Of a DNA stretch of 64,000 nt, positions 32,989 through 42,500 are shown piece by piece; position 1 is the first letter of the stretch; every line of letters begins with the position of its first letter. Under the pieces are notes generated by a model. The model ran no database searches and was not told where the DNA came from. It was given only the letters and a program-made list of their open reading frames with translations. Source of the stretch: Neisseria sp. oral taxon 014 str. F0314 (GTDB lineage: Bacteria > Pseudomonadota > Gammaproteobacteria > Burkholderiales > Neisseriaceae); assembly GCF_005886145.1 (NCBI RefSeq), contig NZ_CP040504.1, forward strand, positions 434,001 to 498,000, written 5' to 3'. A program made the translations under genes and the position numbers.

Positions 32989-33117
32989 ACGATACTACCG
33001 GCGCTCCGGCACATTATCCCCTTCCTTTTCAGACGGCCTCAATCGACATACGGAAATAAAAATATCCCCAACCGGCAAGGGCCGGCTGCGGAATATGCAA
33101 GAGGGACAAACGTAGAA

Positions 33118-34032
33118 ATGCACAGCAACAAAAGCCAATCCGACCGGAACGCCACGACCGGCCGCCGCAAATTACGGCACGAACGCCTGCACCACCCGCC
33201 GTTCTGGCAGGCCGACCGGCCTTATCTGCACGAACACCATATTTCCGATGCGAGGTTCCGCCGCTTGGGCTATATCATGGCACTGCTGGCCGGAGCGATT
33301 AACGCGGGCGGCTTTTTCGCATTCGCACGTTATACGTCGCACGTTACCGGCTCGATGTCGCTGCTGGCCGATACGCTGTATCTGCACCAATGGACGACGG
33401 CCGCCGTGGCTTTGGTAAGCGTCTTTTGCTTTGTGGCCGGTGCGGCGCATTCGGGATGGGTGATTTTGTGGACGCAGCAGAAGCGCTTTCGCGGCAGCTT
33501 CGGATTTTCCATGTGGCTGGAAGCGCTTTATCTGCTGGTATTCGGCCTGTTCGGCATAACGGCCTTGCAGTGGGATTTCGGCAAAGCCGATGTGATCATT
33601 CCGTCTTTGGCGTTGTTTTTACTGTGTTTCATCATGGGGATGCACAATACCGTCATCACGCTTTTGTCGGGCGGGGCGATTCGTTCGACACACATGACCG
33701 GCTCGGCAACCGATTTGGGCATCGAAATTTCCCGCGCCCTCTACTATTCACGCACGCACCATCCGCATCTGCCGCATGTGCATGTAAACAAACCCAAAAT
33801 GTGGCTGTTGAGCGGCTTGATGTGGGCGTTTTTGCTCGGCGGCGTCATCGGCGCGTGGGGTTATCACAAAATAGGACACCACTTCGCCCTGCCCGTAGCG
33901 GCGGTATTGTTTATATTGGGGGCGGGTTCCGTCGGCTACGACGTCAAACTGCGGCTGAAATTCGCCCTAGTACGCTGGTACCAGCGCAAACAGGCGCTCA
34001 AACGCCATACCGACGGAAAAAACGGTTCGTAA
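33118..34032 (+). CDS. DUF1275 (YoaK-like) membrane protein
   Basis: 304 residues. After a basic, His-rich cytoplasmic N terminus of some 45 residues come about six hydrophobic helices. LAGAINAGGFFAFARYTSHVTGSMSLLADTL is the DUF1275 hallmark, repeated in weaker form at FIMGMHNTVITLLSGGAIRSTHMTGSATDLGIEI. Function unknown; a transporter is often assumed. Confidence 0.85.
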   Translation: MHSNKSQSDRNATTGRRKLRHERLHHPPFWQADRPYLHEHHISDARFRRLGYIMALLAGAINAGGFFAFARYTSHVTGSMSLLADTLYLHQWTTAAVALVSVFCFVAGAAHSGWVILWTQQKRFRGSFGFSMWLEALYLLVFGLFGITALQWDFGKADVIIPSLALFLLCFIMGMHNTVITLLSGGAIRSTHMTGSATDLGIEISRALYYSRTHHPHLPHVHVNKPKMWLLSGLMWAFLLGGVIGAWGYHKIGHHFALPVAAVLFILGAGSVGYDVKLRLKFALVRWYQRKQALKRHTDGKNGS

Positions 34033-34119
34033 AAATCCAAGGCCCGTTCCAAAAGAAAAAAAGAAAAGGCGGGAATTTTCAATCCCGCCCTTCTCAAGAG
34101 GCCGTCTGAAACCGAACCG

Positions 34120-34656
34120 TCAAATATTGCGGCGGCGGAAGAAAAACAGCCCGTCGCTGTCCAATTCCAGAATATAACGCCCGTTCTGCACGGCCGCATA
34201 ACCCGAGCGCCCTGCCTGATAAGGCAGCAGCCCCGCATGGACGACCAGATAATCGGTCAGCTTGTCCGCATCGTCCGCCACGTTCGCAACCAGTTTCGCA
34301 AACAGCGCACGGCAGCGCCCGTCCCGCGTCCAACCGATTTTCCCGCCCTGCCCGTCAGTCTGCATACATCTGCCGCTGACCACTTCCAAATCTTCGGGAC
34401 GGTTGCCGATGACTTCCAAAACATTCTGCGCGTCCATGCCCTCAATCGCGTAACTCAGCCGCTTTTTCCCGTCGTTGGTCTTATCCTCGGACGCCTTACC
34501 CAAAGGCAGCCCCTGCGTTACCGTCGAATCGATAAACTTCACCTTAAACGACGGCTTGGGCGGCAGCCCCGTATCGGCCTGAGACGCGGCAGTGTCGGAT
34601 TTCCCTCCGCAGGCCGCCAGCAGCACGGCCAACATCAGCACCGGAATTTTCTTCAT
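34120..34656 (-). CDS. Hypothetical lipoprotein
   Basis: 178 residues. The lipobox LAAC places the Cys at about residue 17 after MKKIPVLMLAVL. The mature domain has two Cys (SGRCMQTDGQ, RDGRCRALF) likely joined by a disulfide, and ends FFFRRRNI. No family recognised. AAGGAAGAAGGCG precedes the ATG at 34656, so the longer frame from 34704 (which reads through a DUS) is rejected. Confidence 0.7.
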   Translation of the reverse strand: MKKIPVLMLAVLLAACGGKSDTAASQADTGLPPKPSFKVKFIDSTVTQGLPLGKASEDKTNDGKKRLSYAIEGMDAQNVLEVIGNRPEDLEVVSGRCMQTDGQGGKIGWTRDGRCRALFAKLVANVADDADKLTDYLVVHAGLLPYQAGRSGYAAVQNGRYILELDSDGLFFFRRRNI

Positions 34657-34875
34657 CGCCTTCTTCCTTATAAAATTACTTTCAGACGGCCTTATTATAG
34701 CCAAACGGTATTGAAATTCATACGTTGTTTGTCTTACATAATCGCCGGGCGGCGCCTGCCATCCGGCACCGTTACGGCAAAATCACGCCCATCCCGCCGC
34801 AACGCTTCATTTATTGCCCGATAACCATTATCATGTAAATCTGCATTCTGAATTACACCAACGCAAGGAGACGCT

Positions 34876-35289
34876 ATGACCATTTGGTTTATCGCAGCAG
34901 CAGCCGTATTGATTGTCGAACTGTTTACCGGTACGGTTTACCTGCTGGTCGTCAGCGCGGCTTTGTTCGGTGCGGGACTGGCGGACCGACTGACGGACAG
35001 CACGGGAATCTCCATCATGACGGCGGCAGTATTGTCCGCACTGGGCATCTGGCTGGTGCACGGCAAGCTGAAGCAGCGCAGCCGTTTGCGCGCGCAAGAA
35101 GCCGCAGCGGACGATTTGGACATCGGGCAAAGCGTTCAAGTCGTGCGCCATCTGCACGGCGATATGTACGAAGTGTCCTACCGCGGCACGCGCTGGCAGG
35201 CGCAGGCTTCGCAGCAGCCCGTTCAGACGGCCTCAACCGCAGTGATTACCGGTAAAAACGGCAATATCCTGTTGATCCAACCGCATTAA
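34876..35289 (+). CDS. NfeD-family membrane protein
   Basis: 137 residues. Two to three hydrophobic helices in the first 65 residues, then a soluble OB-fold (DDLDIGQSVQVVRHLHGDMYEVSYRGTRWQAQA) typical of NfeD1b proteins. NfeD partners with SPFH/stomatin proteins to organise membrane microdomains, and the SPFH gene starts 21 bases downstream. AAGGAG precedes the ATG. Confidence 0.9.
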   Translation: MTIWFIAAAAVLIVELFTGTVYLLVVSAALFGAGLADRLTDSTGISIMTAAVLSALGIWLVHGKLKQRSRLRAQEAAADDLDIGQSVQVVRHLHGDMYEVSYRGTRWQAQASQQPVQTASTAVITGKNGNILLIQPH

Positions 35290-35309
35290 TCTCAAACAAG
35301 GAAGACAAA

Positions 35310-36269
35310 ATGGAACTTTTATACAGCTTTCCCTTTCTGATTCTCATCGCCGTCATCGTGTTCGGCTTCAAATCGTTTATCGTCGTACCGCAGCAGGAAG
35401 CCTATATCGTCGAGCGGCTGGGGCGTTTCCACAAAATCCTCAACCCCGGCCTGAACATCCTGATTCCCTTTATCGACCGCCTGGCCTACAAACACACGCT
35501 CAAAGAAATCCCGCTGGACGTGCCCAGCCAGGTCTGCATCACCCGCGACAACACCCAGCTTACCGTCGACGGCATCATCTATTTTCAAGTAACCGACCCG
35601 AAACTCGCTTCCTACGGTTCCAGCAACTACATCATGGCCATCACCCAGCTTGCGCAAACCACGCTGCGTTCGGTCATCGGCCGCATGGAACTGGACAAAA
35701 CTTTTGAAGAACGCGACGAAATCAACAGCATCGTCGTCGCCGCGCTGGACGAAGCCGCCGTGTCGTGGGGTGTGAAAGTGTTGCGCTACGAAATCAAAGA
35801 CTTGGTTCCGCCGCAGGAAATCCTGCGTGCCATGCAGGCGCAGATTACCGCCGAACGCGAAAAACGCGCCCGCATCGCCGAATCGGAAGGCCGCAAAATC
35901 GAGCAGATTAACCTGGCCAGCGGTCAGCGCGAAGCGGAAATCCAGCAGTCGGAAGGTGAAGCGCAGGCCGCCATCAATGCGTCCAACGGTGAAAAAGTCG
36001 CCCGCATCAACCGCGCGCAAGGCGAAGCCGAGGCCCTGCGGCTGGTGGCCGAAGCCAATGCCGACGCCATCCGCCAAATCGCAACCGCGCTGCAAACGCC
36101 GGGCGGCAACGAAGCCGTCAACCTGAAAGTAGCCGAACAATACGTGGCCGCGTTCAGCAACCTGGCCAAAGAAGGCAATACGCTGATTATGCCCGCCAAC
36201 GTCGCCGAAATCGGCAGCCTAGTGGCAGCAGGGCTGAAAATCGTGGAAGGCAACAAAGCCGCGAAGTAA
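35310..36269 (+). CDS. qmcA: SPFH/stomatin-like protein (QmcA type)
   Basis: 319 residues. One N-terminal membrane helix (residues 4-24), the SPFH/band-7 domain (VPQQEAYIVERLGRFHKILNPGLNILIPFIDR), then a long Glu/Ala-rich coiled coil (ITAEREKRARIAESEGRKIE) and an Ala-rich tail. It forms cages in the inner membrane, often with FtsH. Operon with NfeD gene. Confidence 0.92.
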   Translation: MELLYSFPFLILIAVIVFGFKSFIVVPQQEAYIVERLGRFHKILNPGLNILIPFIDRLAYKHTLKEIPLDVPSQVCITRDNTQLTVDGIIYFQVTDPKLASYGSSNYIMAITQLAQTTLRSVIGRMELDKTFEERDEINSIVVAALDEAAVSWGVKVLRYEIKDLVPPQEILRAMQAQITAEREKRARIAESEGRKIEQINLASGQREAEIQQSEGEAQAAINASNGEKVARINRAQGEAEALRLVAEANADAIRQIATALQTPGGNEAVNLKVAEQYVAAFSNLAKEGNTLIMPANVAEIGSLVAAGLKIVEGNKAAK

Positions 36270-36354
36270 GCATGTTTGGCGAAATTATGGCTTAGCGGCA
36301 TCGGTTTGCCGCTTGGTGTCCGTTTCGCGTTGGTTCCACCATGCTTTTAACGGC

Positions 36355-36389
36355 AAAGGCCGTCTGAAACCGATTTTCAGACGGCCTTT
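36355..36389. terminator. DUS hairpin after the SPFH gene
   Basis: AAAGGCCGTCTGAAA (36355-36369) pairs with TTTCAGACGGCCTTT (36375-36389). Confidence 0.7.
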
Positions 36390-36610
36390 GCCGTATCCCT
36401 CCCCATCCTGCCAAGCAAAAACTCGATAAAACACTTCGTTTTCGCCGGCAGCAGCCGTTTCAGACGGCCTGCGGCTGCCTATTTTTCCGCCGCCATCGCC
36501 GGTACAAAGGCAACGCCCGAACCGTGAGCCGCCATGCGGGCGAACATGCCGATGCTGTTTACCGTATAGGGCGATTCGCCGGCGGTTTGTGCCGTTTCAC
36601 CCGCCATGTT
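36377..36610 (-). pseudogene. Remnant of a LysR-type regulator (C-terminal effector domain)
   Basis: Reading the minus strand, YTVNSIGMFARMAAHGSGVAFVPAMAAEK is followed by an in-frame TAG and then, in the same frame, AAAGRLKRLLPAKTKCFIEFLLGRMG. Together this is the end of a LysR substrate-binding domain. The N-terminal two thirds, including the helix-turn-helix, are missing; the upstream edge meets a DUS near 36630. A decayed gene is the simplest reading. Confidence 0.65.
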
Positions 36611-36761
36611 TATCAATGTCCGGCTTGAGGCCGTCTGAAAATCAAATTTCAGCCATTCGGACGACTGCCTGCCTTGGCGGACGCCGCCTGAAAACCGCAC
36701 CAAGCGAAAAACGCCTGTTTGAATATCCGTTCAAACAGGCGTTTTGTATAGTTTGCCGTTT

Positions 36762-37235
36762 TCAGACGGCCTTATCCTTGTCCGACCCTGTCAAAGCGGC
36801 GGCTAAGGCGGCGTAGAACTTTTCCGTGCCTTCCACCAGTTTCCGCCCCAATTCTTCGCCCAGCGATTGGAAAGCGGCGGTTTCGGCGGTGCGGACGGGT
36901 TCGACGAACGGGCGGGCGTAGGCGCGGCCTTGTTCGGTCAGGGTCAGAATTTTGCGGCGGCGGTTGCCGTCGTCCTGCACGATGCTGAGTATGCCCTTGT
37001 CCAACAGTTCGTTGCACTGGGTGGAGACGGTTTGTTTGGCGAAGCCCCAGAAGGCGCAGATGTCGCTTTGGGTGCAATGTTCGCGGTAGTACACGAAATA
37101 CAGGATGGCGAATACGGTGTAGTTGAGGCCTTTGCTTTTTGCCCAGTTTTCATACTGATCATAAATGCCGGTCAGTAAGCTGCCGAGTTGGTCGATGCCT
37201 TGGGACGGATCGAATCGGCTGTTTGCGTTTTCCAT
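36762..37235 (-). CDS. MarR-family transcriptional regulator
   Basis: 157 residues. Winged helix at the centre (CTQSDICAFWGFAKQTVSTQCNELLDKGILSIVQDDGNRRRKILTLTEQG), flanked by dimerisation helices. MarR proteins usually repress a divergent gene and release on binding small phenolics or oxidants. The divergent mipA-like gene lies 136 bp away with a palindrome in its promoter. AAGGAA precedes the ATG at 37235. Confidence 0.9.
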   Translation of the reverse strand: MENANSRFDPSQGIDQLGSLLTGIYDQYENWAKSKGLNYTVFAILYFVYYREHCTQSDICAFWGFAKQTVSTQCNELLDKGILSIVQDDGNRRRKILTLTEQGRAYARPFVEPVRTAETAAFQSLGEELGRKLVEGTEKFYAALAAALTGSDKDKAV

Positions 37236-37293
37236 GATGTTCCTTATTTTTGGGAGATATGCCGTAATTGTAGCACGGGGTTTTATTGTCCTG

Positions 37294-37323
37294 TTGATTA
37301 ACAGTCCTAAATAGGACTATAAT
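37294..37323 (+). promoter_or_regulatory. mipA-like promoter with candidate MarR operator
   Basis: TTGATT (37294-37299), an 18-base spacer, then TATAAT (37318-37323). The spacer holds AGTCCTA-AA-TAGGACT (37303-37318), a perfect 7-bp inverted repeat that overlaps the -10 by one base, a position suited to repression by the divergent MarR protein. Confidence 0.7.
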
Positions 37324-37371
37324 CGGGTTTCTTACTTTTCAGACGACCTATACGCTTTTTTGGGAGACTCT

Positions 37372-38163
37372 ATGAAACATATCGTTCGAACCGGAGTGTT
37401 ATCTTCTTTATCCCTGTGCCTGCTGCACGCGCCATCCGTGTATGCGGAGGATTTTCGGCAGGAGCCGCAGAAAACGGAATTTTCGGTCGGTGTGGCGGGC
37501 GGTTATGCCGACAGCGGCTATCGGGGCAAATCCGCCGACTGGACGGTTGCACCGCTGGTTCAGCTTGAAACGAAGCGGTTTTACATACGCGGACTGTCGG
37601 CCGGCGTAAAACTCTACACTTCCGCCGATCAGTCGCAGGAAGTGCTGCTGGGGGCGACCTACCTGCGCGATTACGGCTTGAAACCGAGCGATTCGGACGA
37701 TGCGCGCCTGAAGCGGCTCGACCGCCGCAAAAACGCGGTGATGGCGGATATTTCCTACAACCTGTACAGCCCCTACGGCAATCTGGAAACGCAGGTGTCG
37801 CACGATGTTTCGGGTACGAACAAGGGAATGCAGGCGCAGGCGCAATACAGCTATTTCTGGCAGCCCACGCCCAAATTACTCGTCAAACCCGCCGTCGGCG
37901 TGTCTTATTCGGACAAAAAATTCAACCGCTACTACTACGGCATCAACGCCGACGAAGCCCGCCGCAGCGGCTTGAACGCCTATCAGCCCAAGTCTTCCGT
38001 CCATCCTTATATCGGTTTGGAAACGCAATACAGCTTCACGCCGAAATTCAGCGCGTTTGCCGGCGTACTGGCCGAAGCGCTGCCTTCCACCGTGAAAAAC
38101 AGCCCGATGAACGACGGCAAATACCGCGTCGAAGGTACGGCGGGGTTGATGTACCGCTTCTGA
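37372..38163 (+). CDS. MipA/OmpV-family outer-membrane protein
   Basis: 263 residues. Signal peptide (VLSSLSLCLLHAPSVYA), then alternating amphipathic strands (FSVGVAGGYADSGYRGKSADWTVAPLVQLETKRFYIRG) and a final strand ending GLMYRF, the C-terminal Phe signal for barrels. MipA relatives scaffold murein enzymes or bind antibiotics; the exact role is open. GGGAGA precedes the ATG at 37372, so the upstream ATG at 37360 is less likely. Confidence 0.88.
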   Translation: MKHIVRTGVLSSLSLCLLHAPSVYAEDFRQEPQKTEFSVGVAGGYADSGYRGKSADWTVAPLVQLETKRFYIRGLSAGVKLYTSADQSQEVLLGATYLRDYGLKPSDSDDARLKRLDRRKNAVMADISYNLYSPYGNLETQVSHDVSGTNKGMQAQAQYSYFWQPTPKLLVKPAVGVSYSDKKFNRYYYGINADEARRSGLNAYQPKSSVHPYIGLETQYSFTPKFSAFAGVLAEALPSTVKNSPMNDGKYRVEGTAGLMYRF

Positions 38164-38299
38164 ATATTTCCGCAGAGGTCGTCTGAAAGGCATAAATTCC
38201 CGATCTACGGCCTTGTTGCCGTTGTTCCCGACCAAATGGGGATAACGGTGGTTGAAAGGTCCTATTTATAGTTTGAATCAACCATAAGCAGGTCCGATC

Positions 38300-38428
38300 A
38301 TGATGTCCGTTACCCTTTTCCGTTATCTGATTTGTCCGCACTGCTGTTTTCTGTATTGCCGCCATGTCGGCGAATACCGCTTGTGTTGCTGGCAGTGCAG
38401 CTATGAATGGAATGAACAGGCCGTCTGA
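38300..38428 (+). CDS. Tiny Cys-rich (zinc-ribbon-like) protein
   Basis: 42 residues, MMSVTLFRYLICPHCCFLYC and onward to CCWQCSYEWNEQAV. Two CxxC knuckles (CPHC at 12-15 and CWQC at 30-33) are spaced 14 residues apart like a zinc ribbon. The stop codon lies inside a DUS (GCCGTCTGA). AGG seven bases upstream may serve as ribosome site. It lies 23 bp before the efflux adaptor gene. Too short for certainty; could be chance. Confidence 0.4.
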   Translation: MMSVTLFRYLICPHCCFLYCRHVGEYRLCCWQCSYEWNEQAV

Positions 38429-38451
38429 AACCGTTTTCTAAGGAAACACAA

Positions 38452-39579
38452 ATGTCCCTCAATCCGATGCTTTTGCGTTTGCTGATGATTAGCCCCCTCC
38501 TGCTGACTGCCGCCTGCGGCGGCGCGCCGGAAGACAAGAAGGAAGAACCGCTGCGCGTTACCGTCGTCCGCGCCGCGCCTGCCGATATGGCGCAGACGCT
38601 GCGTTTGTCCGGCACGCTTTCGGCGCGCGAAGACATTGCCGTGTCCACGCCCTTGCAGGGTTTGAAGATTGTCGCGGTGTATGCCGACGCAGGCGATACG
38701 GTGAAGCGCGGGCAGGTGTTGGCGCAACTGGAAGACGTGAACGCGGATTCGCAACTGCGCCAGACCGAAGCGCAATTGGCACGGGCAAAGGCGCAACTGC
38801 GTTCACAACAGGTCGCGGCGGCGGAAGCGGCGGCAACGCTGAAACGCTACCGGCCGCTGGCGGAAGCGGACGCGTTGAGCCGTCAGGAACTCGACCAGCA
38901 AAAATCGGCGGCGGCCACGGCAGCGGCGAATGTGGAAGCGGCAAAGGCAGACATTGCCCAGTTGCAGGCGCAGCTTAAAGACAGCCGTAACCAGCGCGGC
39001 AAAACGCAAATCGTGGCGCCCGCCGACGGTGTGATTGCCAAACGCAACGCCGAAGCGGGCGCGCTTACCGGCCCGGACGCGCTGTTCCACATCATTAAAG
39101 ACGGCACGGTCGAGCTGGCGGCGGACGCGGGCGCGGACGAACTGCCGCTGCTGCAAAACGGCGCGCGGGCGCAAGTGTCCGTGCGCGGCCGAAACGAGGC
39201 GGTGGGCGGCACGGTGCGGCTGGTGCCGCCCGAAATCGACAGTTCGACCCGTTTGGGCAAAGTGCGGATTACGCTGGCGCATTCAGACGGCCTTTATACC
39301 GGCACCTACGGCGAAGCAAACATCCGCCTGCCTTCCTATCGCGCCGCCGCAGCCCTGCCCGAAACGGCGGTTTCGTTCGACAGCGAGGGCAAGGCTTCGG
39401 TGCTGGCGGTAGACGGCAACGGGCGCGTGTCGCGCGTGGCGGTAACGGCGGGGCGCAAACAGGGCGGCATGGTGGAAATCGTGTCGGGATTGGAAAACGG
39501 CCGCGCGGTGGTGCGCCGCGCTTCGGCGTTTGTGAACGAGGGCGACAACGTCAAAGCGGTTGAAGAAAAAGGAAAATAA
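38452..39579 (+). CDS. RND efflux periplasmic adaptor (membrane fusion protein)
   Basis: 375 residues. Lipobox LTAACGG (Cys about 22) anchors it in the inner membrane. Lipoyl half-motifs (LKIVAVYADAGDTVKRGQVLAQLED; KTQIVAPADGVIAKRNAEAGALTG) flank a long coiled-coil hairpin (residues 98-180). It ends three bases before the permease start, so the two form an operon. It is distinct from MtrC by length and context. Confidence 0.93.
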   Translation: MSLNPMLLRLLMISPLLLTAACGGAPEDKKEEPLRVTVVRAAPADMAQTLRLSGTLSAREDIAVSTPLQGLKIVAVYADAGDTVKRGQVLAQLEDVNADSQLRQTEAQLARAKAQLRSQQVAAAEAAATLKRYRPLAEADALSRQELDQQKSAAATAAANVEAAKADIAQLQAQLKDSRNQRGKTQIVAPADGVIAKRNAEAGALTGPDALFHIIKDGTVELAADAGADELPLLQNGARAQVSVRGRNEAVGGTVRLVPPEIDSSTRLGKVRITLAHSDGLYTGTYGEANIRLPSYRAAAALPETAVSFDSEGKASVLAVDGNGRVSRVAVTAGRKQGGMVEIVSGLENGRAVVRRASAFVNEGDNVKAVEEKGK

Positions 39580-39581
39580 CC

Positions 39582-42500
39582 ATGCAGCTGTCTTCTTGGG
39601 CGATACGCCGCCCGATTCCGACCATAGTCCTGTTCCTGCTGCTGACCGTGATGGGCATCTTTTCCTTCCTGCAGCTGCCGGTGAATGCCACCCCGAACGT
39701 GAGCTTCCCGATTGTTACCGTTTCCATCAGCCGCGCCGGCGCGTCGCCCGACGAAATGGAAAACTCGGTAACGCGGCAGGTGGAAACCGCCGTGGCGGGG
39801 ATGGCGGGCGTGCGCCACATCACTTCCGAAATTTCAGACGGCATCTCAGTAACCACGGTGGAATTCCGTCTCGGCACCGACACAGACCGCGCCGTCAATG
39901 ATGTGCGCAACGCCGTTACCCAAATACGCGGCGATTTGCCGCAGGGCATAGACGAGCCGCTGGTGGAACGCGTGGAGGTGGAAGGCGGCGCGTTGAGCTA
40001 CTACGCGCTGGAATCGCCGGAAATGGACGCGGCGGCCCTGTCGTGGTTTGTCGACGACACCGTCAGCCGCCGTCTGCTGGCGGTGTCGGGGGTGCAGAAA
40101 GTGGTGCGAAGCGGCGGCAGCAAACGCGAAATCACCGTGCAACTGCGCCCCGACCGCTTGGAAGCCTTGGGTATCACCGCCGACCAGGTAAACAGCCAAC
40201 TGACGCAGACCAATGCCAACATTCCGGCAGGACGCACCGTGCAGGGCGGTTCGGAACTGAACCTGCGCGTGCTGGCGAGTGCCAAAGGCGTGGACGCGCT
40301 GGCGGATACGCCGATTGCGCTTTCAGACGGCCGCCGAGCCAAACTTTCCGAATTGGCCTATGTTTCAGACGGCCACGCCGAAATCCGCAGCCGCGCGCGG
40401 CTTAACGGCCGCGAGGTGGTCGGGTTCAACGTATTCCGCGCCAAAGGTTCGAGCGATACCGAAGTGGCCAAAGGCGTGGAAGCGGCAGTGGCGGAATTGC
40501 AGAAGCAGCATCCCGAAATCCGCATCCGAAACGTGTTCAGCACGGTAGAAAGCACGCGCGAAAGCTACGACACCGCGATTGATACCCTGCTGGAAGGTGC
40601 ATTGCTAACCGTATTGGTAGTGTTCCTGTTTTTACGCAACTGGCGTTCCACCTTGGTGGCGGCAGTGGCGCTGCCTCTGTCCATCCTGCCCGCCTTTGTC
40701 GTGATGTATGCCTTCGACTACACGCTCAACAACGTTACCCTGCTCGGTTTGACCTTGGTCGTCGGTATTCTGGTGGACGATGCGATTGTCGAAATCGAAA
40801 ACATCGAAAACCATCTGGCGACGGGCAAACGCCCGTTTCCGGCCGCCATCGACGCCGCCGACGCCATCGGTTTCGCGGTGGTGGCGATTACGGGAACCAT
40901 CGTCGCCGTGTTCCTGCCCGTGAGCTTTATCAGCGGCGTGGTGGGGCAGTATTTCAGCCAGTTCGGCATCACCGTGTCCGCCGCCGTCCTGTCTTCGCTG
41001 CTGACCGCGCGGCTGGCCACGCCCCTGTTGGCGGCATACCTGCTGCAACCGCACAAAGGCGCAACGTCCGATGAAAGGACACACGGCTTCTTTATGGGCA
41101 GCTACCTGAAACTTCTAACCTGGGCATTGCAGCATCGCAAAACCACCATGCTGGCGGGCGGTTTGGTGCTGGCGGCATCCTTTGCCATGCTGCCGCTGCT
41201 GCCAACGGGTTTCATACCTAAAAGCGACGTAGGTTACAGCCAGGTTACCGTCAGCCTGCCGCCCGGCAGCACGCTGGCGGAAACCGACCGCACGCTGCAC
41301 GCGCTTTCAGACGGCATCCGCCGCCATCCCGAAGTGGACGCCGTTTACGCCGCCGCAGGCAGCGACAGCGACACCGCCAAAGGCGAACTGCTGGTGCGCC
41401 TGAAAGCGCACGGCGAGCGCGACATCAGCCAAAGCGCGTTCGAGCAGAAACTGCGCGGCGAGCTGGCACAAACGCCCGACATCCGCTTCTTCTTCAAAAA
41501 CGAAAACGCCCAGCGCGACATCAACATCATCCTGACCGGCGACGACGCGGCCAAACTGTCGGAAACCGCCCGCAAACTGAAAACCCAGATGCAGGGCATC
41601 GCAGGCGCGGCAAACGTGCAGATTAACGAGCCGCTGCCCAAGCCCGAGCTGCAAATCCGCCTGCTGCCCGACGAAGCCGCCCGCGCAGGCGTTACCCCGC
41701 AGGCAGTGGGCAACCTGCTGCGTATCGCGTCCATCGGCGGGCAGGATGCCGAATCCGCGCGCTACAACCTGAGCGACCGCCAAATCAGCATCCGCACCGC
41801 CCTGCCCGAAAACGCGCGCAACGACATCCAAACCCTGAAAAACCTGCGCGTTCCTTCCAGCAACGGCGGCAGCGTCCCCCTGCACACTGTCGCCGACATC
41901 CGCTACGCCGCAGGCAGCGCGACCATCACCCGCTTCGACCGCGAACGGCGCATCAGCGTCGAAGCCGACCTGAACAGCGGCCACACTATCGGCGAAGTTT
42001 TGACGCAAATAAACGCGCTGCCCGTTATGCAAAACCTGCCCGCAGGCGTCCGTACGCCCGAATACGGCGACGCGGAATACATGAACGAAATGTTCAGTCG
42101 GTTCGGCATGGCGATGGGCTTCGGCATATTAATGGTGCTGGTGGTATTGGTTTTGCTGTTCCGCGACTTCCTGCAACCCGTTACCATCATCACCGCGCTG
42201 CCCCTGTCGCTCGGCGGCGCGCTGGGCGGGCTGCTGCTTTACGGCGCGGCGCTGGATTTGTCGTCCGTTATCGGCATCCTGATGCTGATGGGCATCGTAA
42301 CCAAAAACTCCATCCTGCTGGTTGATTTCATTATCGAAAAACGCCGCCACGGCACGGCGCGCGCACGGGCGATTTACCGGTCTGGAGCCGAACGCGCCCG
42401 CCCCATCATCATGACCACCATCGCCATGGCCGCCGGTATGCTGCCCTCCGTCTTTGCAGGCGGCAGCGGCGCCGCCTTCCGCGCCCCGATGGCCGTCGTC

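Noticed and set aside
36479..36703. 74-codon minus-strand ORF as a gene
   Set aside because: It begins in a DUS region and matches only the C-terminal part of LysR regulators; treated as a pseudogene.
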